Shown here: in pieces, positions 42,043-48,946 of the stretch
Layout: every line of letters starts with the position of its first letter
Numbering within the stretch: the stretch's first letter is position 1
NCBI GenBank assembly: GCA_016789405.1
Contig: JAEUPQ010000018.1
Location: 1 to 64,000, forward strand
Direction of reading: 5' to 3'
Length of the DNA: 64,000 nucleotides
Source of the DNA: Lysobacteraceae bacterium
GTDB taxonomy: Bacteria > Pseudomonadota > Gammaproteobacteria > Xanthomonadales > Xanthomonadaceae
Translations under genes and position numbers: made by a program
The notes under the pieces: generated by a model
Told to the model about the DNA's origin: nothing
Database searches by the model: none
What the model saw: the letters and a program-made list of their open reading frames with translations, nothing else

Positions 42043-43105
42043 TCCAGGTTCCACGGCGGCCCAATCGGCCGGATGTCCACCACGAGGCCTGGAAACTGCC
42101 GTCGCTCCTGCCGTCGACGACGATCAGTCCGTTGTCGTTGGTCACCAGGACCGCGTCGGTTGACTCACGAAGCCAGTAGGCGCCATCGTGCCCGCAGTGG
42201 TACAGATGCGCTGACCAACGCTTCTCCACGTACTCACGATAATTGTCCACGGACACGCATCGAGGATGGTGGAAACGCTTGCCCGCGCTGAACAGCAACA
42301 GCTTCGGCCTGGTCGCCTGGGCCCAGGCATGCGAATTGCTGCCCAAGCTGTCTGCACCATGGTGAGCACCTGTCACGACGGTGCTTCCAAGCTGAGTGCC
42401 GAGGCCTGCGGCGCGGATCGCATGTTCAGTGGCCCCCGTCATGTCGCCGGTGAACAGCGCCTGGAAGTTTCCGTAGCGCATGGAAACGACCATGCTCGCG
42501 TCGTTGGAGGTCACGCCGGCGTTCACGCCGAGGATCCGGCCGGCCACATCCGCCGTCAGGTCGCCGGGACGCAGGCAGCTGAGGCGCGGATCAGGCGTGG
42601 ACGAAGCGTGGAAGCCGCGATGCGTCGATACCGACATGCCGAGGCGTTCGGCGTTCGCCACCCACGCATTGAACTCGTCGTCGTAATCATCGCGTTGCGC
42701 CCCCAGGTACAGCGCACGTACGCGCACGGAGCGGAACACCTCCGGAAGATAGTTGTAATGATCGCCGTCGGGATGGCTGACTGTAACGACGACTTCCGTA
42801 CCGCCGTCAATCATCGCATGGATGTAGCGCGCGACTTTCGCCCGATCCCACCCTTGCCTGCCCTTGCCCTTCGACCCGCAGTCCAGGACGATCATTTTGT
42901 TCTGGCTGGGACACTGCACCACCTGGCAGTTGCCGGCACCGACCGGCAACGTGTGGATCTTCAGAATCCCGCCGGGCGCATCGCCCTCCCTGGGCGGCAG
43001 AGGCTTCGGAAAGTCGTGCCTGGCGGGGGAGGCAGTGCAGGCAACGAGCACCAACGGAAATACGGACAACATCAGGCGGCGACCGAACGACTCGATCCGT
43101 GTCAT
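41996..43105 (-). CDS. Metallo-beta-lactamase-fold lipoprotein, ComEC-like
   Basis: The 369-residue protein begins with a lipoprotein signal (LMLSVFPLVLVAC, lipobox LVAC, lipidated Cys near residue 23). The MBL fold shows VTVSHPDGDHYNYL (the family H-x-x-x-D-H type motif), NDASMVVSMRYGNFQALFTGDM and GAHHGADS, the pattern of the ComEC/Rec2 hydrolase domain and its stand-alone relatives, which act on DNA. A surface nuclease or phosphodiesterase is therefore plausible. The last 35 residues are Ser/Arg-rich, unconserved, and overlap the DUF4442 gene tail to tail. Confidence 0.82.
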   Translation of the reverse strand: MTRIESFGRRLMLSVFPLVLVACTASPARHDFPKPLPPREGDAPGGILKIHTLPVGAGNCQVVQCPSQNKMIVLDCGSKGKGRQGWDRAKVARYIHAMIDGGTEVVVTVSHPDGDHYNYLPEVFRSVRVRALYLGAQRDDYDDEFNAWVANAERLGMSVSTHRGFHASSTPDPRLSCLRPGDLTADVAGRILGVNAGVTSNDASMVVSMRYGNFQALFTGDMTGATEHAIRAAGLGTQLGSTVVTGAHHGADSLGSNSHAWAQATRPKLLLFSAGKRFHHPRCVSVDNYREYVEKRWSAHLYHCGHDGAYWLRESTDAVLVTNDNGLIVVDGRSDGSFQASWWTSGRLGRRGTWISAPASATSTSRSWP

Positions 43106-43259
43106 GACAGGCTCCTCGATGGATGAAGACGGGCCGCATGCCCGTCACCCACGGTTGCGCAAGGGTCGTGCCAATGTCCGGCATCACCGGCAGAAGCCTT
43201 CGAGGAACGATTCTTTACCCACGATCAGGCGCGGCGATCACGGGGATCGCACGCACGGA

Positions 43260-44831
43260 TCAAGGCAGCGCGAGCAGCCCCAGCGCGCGCACGCGCCGTC
43301 GAAGCGACTCACGCGGAGTGCGCAGGACTGCAGCCCAGAGCGTCGGGTCATCGGGTGCCAGTCGCACCACGGCCTCGATCTCGTCGACGGGGATGGCCTC
43401 GGCGCGACGGATTTCCGGAATCGCGTCAAGAAGCGCATAGAAGGATGGGCGCGAGACCAGCAGGGATTCGGCGGCTTTGCGCACGCACCACTGGTTTGCT
43501 TCCAGCGCAGCCATGACCTCGCCCTCGGCGATCCGCGACGGTGGCCGATAGCGTTTCACACCCGAACGCTGCGGCAACGGCGGCGTCGCCTCGTGCGTCG
43601 GAATCTCCTCGCCCGGTGCCGTGCTGTCAGCCAGCATGTCCGCGATGTCGCTCGCGGCCCAATCGCCGCCGGAAGACGCGGAAAGTAGACATCGGCGTAT
43701 CGCATGGCCCAGTTGCCGCACGTTGCCGGGCCAATCGCTCAGGCACAGCGACTGCACCAGCGACAACGGAATATCCGGCATCACGTTGTTATCGCCATGC
43801 CAGCGCCGCAGGAAATGCACGATGAGCACGCCGATGTCCTCGCGCCGTTCGCGCAGCGGCGGCACCTGGATGAGGAATGCTTCCAGACGTCGCAGCAACG
43901 GCTGGTTGAATTCCCGCGATGACAGATCGCGATCCGTGGCAGCGATCAGTCGCACGTCAGCGCGCAACGTGCGCGTGCCGCCCAGCGGCCTGTATTCACC
44001 GGTCTCCAAGGTTCGCAACAACATGGGCTGGACCGGGATCGGCGTGTCGCCGATTTCATCGAGGAAAAGCGTGCCGCCTTCGGCTTCCGCGAAGAAGCCT
44101 TCGCGCGCAGCCTGTGCCCCGGTGTATGCGCCCTTCATCGAACCGAACAGATCCGCGGCCGCAAGCGATTCGCCGAGCGTCGCCATGTTCACGCTCACCA
44201 GCGTGCGATGGGAGCGCGCGCTGGCGGCATGGATGGCCTGCGCGACCAGTTCCTTGCCTGTACCCGTCTCACCGCGCACCAGCACGGGCATGTCGGTCGT
44301 CGCGACTTGCGCGATTGCGGCACGGACCCGGGCGATGGATGGGCCCACGCCGATCAATGGATCCGTACCGCGTATCGATGGCGCGAGACCCACGTGCCCC
44401 AGGCACAGGAGCACGCTTCCGAGGCGCAGCACAACGCCGCGCTTGATGCGAGCGGCGTCGAGGACGATTCCGCACCCCGTGCCGCGATGCAACTCCGGAA
44501 CGACTTCGCCATCGATCTCGCAGTGCATCCGGCTGTCAGGGAACTCGATTGCGATGCTGTCGTCCTTCCCGCGCAGGAAGCGCAAGGGCTTCCGCGAGAC
44601 GCCTCGATGTTCCAGCGCCTCGCCGATGTCGCTCCCGGCCCGGTGGAAGTCCGGCGATGCGCGACTCAATTCCCACGCGCCATCGCGGAACGCCACCACC
44701 GCCTGCTCGCCGATGCGCTGGTGCCGAGGATGCCAGAGCACGGTCAAACCGGGCATCGTCGCGACTCGCGCCGCAAGCGCGTCGAGTGGCAAGGACAGTG
44801 TCGCATCCGGATCAGATGGCTTCGTTCGCAT
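43260..44831 (-). CDS. Sigma-54-dependent activator with FHA-like N-terminus
   Basis: The 523-residue protein has an N-terminal FHA-like region (about 85-155; DSRMHCEIDGE resembles the phosphothreonine-binding S-R-x-H motif, and LRLGSVLLCLGHV its last strands), an AAA+ domain (about 165-400) and a C-terminal helix-turn-helix. The Walker A is GETGTGKE, the sigma-54 contact loop is GAYTGA (F to Y), the Walker B is GGTLFLDEIGD, and a WPGNVRQL R-finger region follows. FHA-type activators are usually controlled by Ser/Thr kinases, and a kinase gene lies 1.5 kb away. It diverges from the sigma-54 promoter of the next gene. ATG 44831 is the probable start. Confidence 0.9.
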   Translation of the reverse strand: MRTKPSDPDATLSLPLDALAARVATMPGLTVLWHPRHQRIGEQAVVAFRDGAWELSRASPDFHRAGSDIGEALEHRGVSRKPLRFLRGKDDSIAIEFPDSRMHCEIDGEVVPELHRGTGCGIVLDAARIKRGVVLRLGSVLLCLGHVGLAPSIRGTDPLIGVGPSIARVRAAIAQVATTDMPVLVRGETGTGKELVAQAIHAASARSHRTLVSVNMATLGESLAAADLFGSMKGAYTGAQAAREGFFAEAEGGTLFLDEIGDTPIPVQPMLLRTLETGEYRPLGGTRTLRADVRLIAATDRDLSSREFNQPLLRRLEAFLIQVPPLRERREDIGVLIVHFLRRWHGDNNVMPDIPLSLVQSLCLSDWPGNVRQLGHAIRRCLLSASSGGDWAASDIADMLADSTAPGEEIPTHEATPPLPQRSGVKRYRPPSRIAEGEVMAALEANQWCVRKAAESLLVSRPSFYALLDAIPEIRRAEAIPVDEIEAVVRLAPDDPTLWAAVLRTPRESLRRRVRALGLLALP

Positions 44832-44876
44832 GGATTCGCTCCCTGGTTGCCGCTCCCGGACCCTCCACCGTTCGCG

Positions 44877-44923
44877 ATGTCGGGACTCCTTCCGACATGT
44901 CGGAGATGATAATCGACATGTCG
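44877..44923. promoter_or_regulatory. Three repeated activator sites (UAS) for the sigma-54 regulator
   Basis: TCCGACATGTCGGA (44891-44904) is a perfect 14-bp palindrome. CGACATGTCG recurs at 44914-44923, and the half-site ATGTCGG lies at 44877-44883. They sit 60-107 bases upstream of the -24 element, the usual place for enhancer sites of sigma-54 activators. Confidence 0.8.
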
Positions 44924-44983
44924 GCGCTGGGATCACACCGGCGGCGAAGGGCGCCAATCCTTGTTTTTGTGCAGATCCTTGCA

Positions 44984-44999
44984 TGGCACGTTTCTTGAA
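44984..44999 (+). promoter_or_regulatory. Sigma-54 (-24/-12) promoter
   Basis: TGGCAC (44984-44989), five bases, then TTGAA (44995-44999) matches the sigma-54 consensus TGGCAC-N5-TTGCA except for one base in the -12 box. It lies 60 bases before the start of the downstream gene and is the only good match seen in this region. Confidence 0.88.
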
Positions 45000-45058
45000 T
45001 TGTGGAGTACGAGGCTGGAATCACGCCTCGCAATCACACTCACCAAGGAGCTGGACCC

Positions 45059-45667
45059 ATGTCGCACATCACCCTGATCAACAAGACCGAAGAAACCGTA
45101 TGCCTGGCCGTGTTCCAGAAGCCGGTGCGCCGCCCCACGCTGGACACCATTGCTTGGCAGATCGCCACGCCGCCGCCGGGCGGATCATCCATGGTGCGCA
45201 TTCCCACCGATTTCCGACTGGACGTGCGCTATTCGCACGACCCCGCGCGACCCGCCCACCTGGACACGTGCGCAAAGCCTGTTTCGTTCGCTGAGACGTC
45301 AGCCTCGTTCACGATCGACGGCATCGCATCGCAGGACGGTCTTGCCAACGGCGCAGTGATCAACCAGGTCTTCAACGACCTTGTCCTCAATGAAGTGCAC
45401 GTGGTCAACAAATTCAGCATCGGCGTCGAAGCGTCCATCCTGCGCGGCGGAGACCCCATCTATGCACCCCAGATCATCTGGCCGGGCGGCCTGTTCATGG
45501 AGGACGTGCGTGCGAGCATGTACGTGGCCGTCGTTTCCCAGTTCACGAAAAAGGGCCAGCGGCTCGTCCAGGAAGAACTCAGCCTGACCCATGTCGAAGT
45601 GCTGGAAGGCGACTCGCTCATCGTGACGGGTTCCAAGTGGACCGGTTACGCGCTTGCGAAGGCCTGA
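45059..45667 (+). CDS. Unknown 202-residue protein under sigma-54 control
   Basis: The protein has no signal peptide or membrane helix and I do not recognise its family. Predicted strands alternate through the length (SHITLINKTEETVCLAVF, SMYVAVVSQFTKKGQRL, TGSKWTGYALAKA), suggesting a beta-sandwich. There are two cysteines. AAGGAG lies nine bases before ATG 45059, so translation should be strong. The sigma-54 promoter and UAS array directly upstream make it the main target of the divergent activator. A structural, inclusion-body-like or secreted effector role is possible but not shown. Confidence 0.85.
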   Translation: MSHITLINKTEETVCLAVFQKPVRRPTLDTIAWQIATPPPGGSSMVRIPTDFRLDVRYSHDPARPAHLDTCAKPVSFAETSASFTIDGIASQDGLANGAVINQVFNDLVLNEVHVVNKFSIGVEASILRGGDPIYAPQIIWPGGLFMEDVRASMYVAVVSQFTKKGQRLVQEELSLTHVEVLEGDSLIVTGSKWTGYALAKA

Positions 45668-45674
45668 TCCATGC

Positions 45675-45699
45675 GCGGGACGGCCATGCGCCGTCCCGC
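45675..45699 (+). terminator. Hairpin after the sigma-54-controlled gene
   Basis: GCGGGACGG (45675-45683) and CCGTCCCGC (45691-45699) form a nine-bp stem eight bases after the stop. No T-run follows; a short CCCC...GGGG stem is adjacent. Confidence 0.45.
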
Positions 45700-45775
45700 C
45701 CCTTGCGGGGGCTCGCAGGCATCGCAATCTGGAAGCGCGGCACCGGCTGGCCGAGTCGGCCATGAGAGTCATCAT

Positions 45776-46378
45776 TCATGCCCCCCCCACGCCATCGCGC
45801 TCATCATGCCTGGGACGCGGTTCGGTCCCGGAACCGACTTCGGCTTCCGGGTCGAAGACAAAGACGCGGATGTCCCGGCGAGCCTTTCCTTTCCGGATTT
45901 CGCGCTCGATCGCGACAGTGAGGATCAGGGAGAACTTCCAGCGCCCATCCTGCTCGACGACCTTCAGTGGCGTGAGCGAGCGCTGCACGACGGTCCTGTA
46001 TCGCTTTCCGTGGACCTTGATGGTTTCGCAGGCTTCAGCCGGTGCCCATTGCCCGATCGGCATCGTCGCGCGAACTGCGGAAAATGGAGATGGCGCAGAA
46101 TGCAGCGTGCCGTTGCCATGTGGCACCGAATAGAACATCGCATCGAGGATGTTGATCGTGACGAGGCTTCCGCTGTCGGCATCGCCATACGCCGTCACCT
46201 CGATTCCGATCGAGTCTCCTTCGCGAAGGTGGAGGGCGCCGGCGTGGCGACCGAAAGGCGGATACATGTCCGACCGCTTGTTCCCCTCGCCGTCGAAGAT
46301 GCCCCAATGGAGATACGCGCTGATCTGGTCGACGTCGAAGCTGACCTGGACGATGGCGACTTCCGATTCTGTCTTCAT
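45776..46378 (-). CDS. Unknown 200-residue protein coupled to the Ser/Thr kinase gene
   Basis: The protein has no signal peptide. The first half is beta-rich (EVAIVQVSFDVDQISAYLHW, GDSIGIEVTAYGDADSGSL), and the tail RRDIRVFVFDPEAEVGSGTE is followed by an acidic and glycine-rich end. I do not recognise the family; inclusion-body (PixA/AidA-like) proteins have a similar length and beta content, but this is only a resemblance. Its ATG overlaps the kinase stop as ATGA, so the kinase gene is upstream and the two are co-translated. It converges with the sigma-54-controlled gene of almost equal size. Confidence 0.8.
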   Translation of the reverse strand: MKTESEVAIVQVSFDVDQISAYLHWGIFDGEGNKRSDMYPPFGRHAGALHLREGDSIGIEVTAYGDADSGSLVTINILDAMFYSVPHGNGTLHSAPSPFSAVRATMPIGQWAPAEACETIKVHGKRYRTVVQRSLTPLKVVEQDGRWKFSLILTVAIEREIRKGKARRDIRVFVFDPEAEVGSGTEPRPRHDERDGVGGA

Positions 46379-48516
46379 GGTGATGTCCCTGTGAGCATGC
46401 TGTGGTATCGCCGGTCGCGGCGGAGGGCCAGCAGATCGGGTTCGCTGGCGATCATGTGCGGGGGATAGCCCTGTTCGATGGCGCGCCGGAGGCGTTCGAT
46501 CGCGACATCTCGCGAACCTGACAGTTCCGCGACCAGCGCCGCGCGGAACAGCACGTCGGCGTCGCGGGGCGCGCGCGCGATGGTCGACTCGGCGCGCTCG
46601 CACGCCTGTGCGAATCGCCCCAGCCTCGCGGCATACAACGCGACGCGACTCGACAACGTCACGCTGTCGGGGTAGCGCGCCAGTTGAACTTCAGACATGC
46701 GCAATGCCGACATGTAGGCCTCGCGCGCATCCGCTTCCCGGCCCGGCAACCAACGCAGCGCATCGGCGAGGTTCGCCCACTTCAGGTAATCGTTCGGACT
46801 GCCTCGGGATTCGGATACGGCCTGCTCGAATGCATCGGCAGCTTCACCGTAGCGCCCCAGCGCGAACAGGACCGTTCCGAGGTTGCCGTACAGACGGGCG
46901 TTTGCGCCGTGGCGCATGGCTTGCTGCAGCACCGCAAGCGCGGCCTCGGGCCGCTGTTGCCGCAACAGGATGGCACTCAGGCTCGTGTAGGCCTGCACGC
47001 CGTCGGGCTTGATTTCGATGCTCTTCCGGAATGCGCGCTCAGCGCCGGCCAGATCGCCCTGCTGGTAGGCGAGCGTGCCCAGCGTGTCGTGGAACCAGCG
47101 TTGGCGCGGATGCCGCGCGAGCGCATCCTGCAGCACCGCAGCCGCATCCGCGCTCCGCTTCGATGCAACATGCAGGCGCGCCAAGCCGAGCAGGGCGTAG
47201 CGGTCGCTGGGATCAAGCGTCAATGCATGCCGATAATGCAACTCCGCTTGCGCGTCGTGGCCGAGATATTCCTCGGCCCAGCCACGCGCGGCATGGGCGA
47301 GCGCGAGTTGCGGCTCCAGGCGCACCGCCAGCCGTGAGGCTTCCGTGGCGCGCGTCAACCAGATGTCGTCCCGTTCGTCGCCGGCATAACGCAGGCAATA
47401 GACGATGCCAAGCAAGGCGGCGGCTGGCGCGTGGGTCGGCTCGTTCTTCAGGATGCGCTCGAGCCTCGCGGCTGCGTCCGCGAGTGCGCCAGGACGGTCG
47501 AAGTCCTCCATGCGTCGCTCGGCCGCCAGCACGCGAGCCGCGATCGAGGATTCTGCCTGGCCAAGACCGGACGCGTGATTCCGGGGCCGTTCGCCCGCGG
47601 TCAGTCCCAGCAGGCAGAGCGCCAACGCGGCAGCGGCCGTTCGCCTTCCCCAGGGAGTGCGCCGCCGTACCGCAGCCCGCTGCGTGGACGACGTCTCCAG
47701 CCGCAGCAGATCCTCCAGCACCTGATCCATCGAAGGAGGCCTGGCCTGCGGGATGCGTCGCGTCATGCGTTCGACCAGATCGCGGAAGCCTTCGTCGAAT
47801 CCTGCGGGCAACACCAATCCGCGCTGGTCTCCATGAAGATGCTGGAGCGACCGCCAGCCATCACCGTCGCTCCGAGCGGGCCCACCTGCAAGGGTCTCGT
47901 AGAGCACCAGCCCCAGGGAATAGATGTCGCCTGACGCATCGACACGGACGCCGAGCAATCGTTCGGGCGGCAGATAGGCCAAGGTTCCTGCCACCACGTC
48001 GCCGGATGACAGCGACGTGGTGTCCAGGGGGTCGAGCGCCGCGGAGGCTCCGAAGTCGAGGATGCGAAGCATTCCGCCGTCGTCGAGCATCAGATTCGAT
48101 GGTTTGATATCCCCGTGCGCCCAGCCCGAGCGGTGCGCCGCGGCGAGCGCGCCCGCTGCCTGTATCCCGAAGCGCAGCGCGCGGTCGACGGGAAGCGGAC
48201 CATCCTGGCGAAGCGCTTCGGCCAGCGTCCTGTCCCGCACGAACTCCATCACCATCCCGAGCCTGCCCGCGTATTCCTCCAGCGCATACACCTCGACGAA
48301 CGCCGGATGCAGCTGGGCCGCCAGGCGCTGCGCCTCGTATCTCAACGTCTCCTGCCTTTGCTGGTCGCCTCGCACGAACTTGATGGCCACCGTGCGCTGC
48401 AGGCGCTCATCCCAGGCCGCATGGACACGACCGAAGCCGCCTTCCCCGAGAACGCGCCCAAGCCTGTAGTGGCCGAACCGCAGCGCACGATCGCCGTCCT
48501 TCTGCCACTCCGACAT
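46375..48516 (-). CDS. Membrane Ser/Thr protein kinase with TPR domain
   Basis: The 713-residue protein has a PknB-type kinase domain (about 12-275), a single membrane helix (about 293-308, TAAAALALCLLGLTAG) and a C-terminal TPR region (about 330-690) placed outside the membrane. Kinase motifs are GEGGFGRVHAA (P-loop), VAIKFVRG (Lys), HGDIKPSNLML (catalytic loop; Gly replaces the usual Arg, so it is a non-RD kinase), LDFGAS and YLPPERLL. ATG 48516 has AAGGAG seven bases upstream. It probably phosphorylates the FHA-type activator encoded nearby, an inference from position. It heads a two-gene unit with the unknown gene. Confidence 0.92.
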   Translation of the reverse strand: MSEWQKDGDRALRFGHYRLGRVLGEGGFGRVHAAWDERLQRTVAIKFVRGDQQRQETLRYEAQRLAAQLHPAFVEVYALEEYAGRLGMVMEFVRDRTLAEALRQDGPLPVDRALRFGIQAAGALAAAHRSGWAHGDIKPSNLMLDDGGMLRILDFGASAALDPLDTTSLSSGDVVAGTLAYLPPERLLGVRVDASGDIYSLGLVLYETLAGGPARSDGDGWRSLQHLHGDQRGLVLPAGFDEGFRDLVERMTRRIPQARPPSMDQVLEDLLRLETSSTQRAAVRRRTPWGRRTAAAALALCLLGLTAGERPRNHASGLGQAESSIAARVLAAERRMEDFDRPGALADAAARLERILKNEPTHAPAAALLGIVYCLRYAGDERDDIWLTRATEASRLAVRLEPQLALAHAARGWAEEYLGHDAQAELHYRHALTLDPSDRYALLGLARLHVASKRSADAAAVLQDALARHPRQRWFHDTLGTLAYQQGDLAGAERAFRKSIEIKPDGVQAYTSLSAILLRQQRPEAALAVLQQAMRHGANARLYGNLGTVLFALGRYGEAADAFEQAVSESRGSPNDYLKWANLADALRWLPGREADAREAYMSALRMSEVQLARYPDSVTLSSRVALYAARLGRFAQACERAESTIARAPRDADVLFRAALVAELSGSRDVAIERLRRAIEQGYPPHMIASEPDLLALRRDRRYHSMLTGTSP

Positions 48517-48946
48517 GCCCCGCTCCTTTTCGTCGCCAGCGAAATCGTAAGCCGTCGCACGACGCATTTCGACAGGACGGATGACGCCCGTGCGAGACCT
48601 TTCTGCGCCTTGCGGGCATCGGGCAGGAGGTGCCGATCCGCTGGGGCGCCCGGACTGGACCCGGGGCACTTCGGCCTGTCTCCCGAAGCATCGCCACGCC
48701 CGCCCGGTTGTTGCAGATGCAACCGTTGGATGACAGCGCTCGACAACCGAAATCCCGCACGAGTGCGCGCGCCCTGATAACGAAAATTCATGGCTCGCCG
48801 CGACATCGGCCCATGATTCGCAGGGATTCTCGGCTAGCATCTGGCCGGTGCCCGGAGGCTCCTCAGGAGCTTCCGGGTCGTGGCCGCCATGGACGGGAAG
48901 ATCGCCTCACCTTCTGTCAGTCACCGCTACCGAAGGCGTGAACCCG
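48517..48946. promoter_or_regulatory. Divergent control region of the kinase and CadC-like gene 1
   Basis: This 430-base gap holds no credible gene. The CadC-side -10 candidate TAGCAT (48835-48840) lies in GGCTAGCATC, a 10-mer also found in the promoter of the paralogous regulator at 57521. A hairpin formed by CCCGGA and GCTCCT with AGGAGC and TCCGGG spans 48851-48877 in the 5' leader. No -35 could be set with confidence. Confidence 0.5.
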
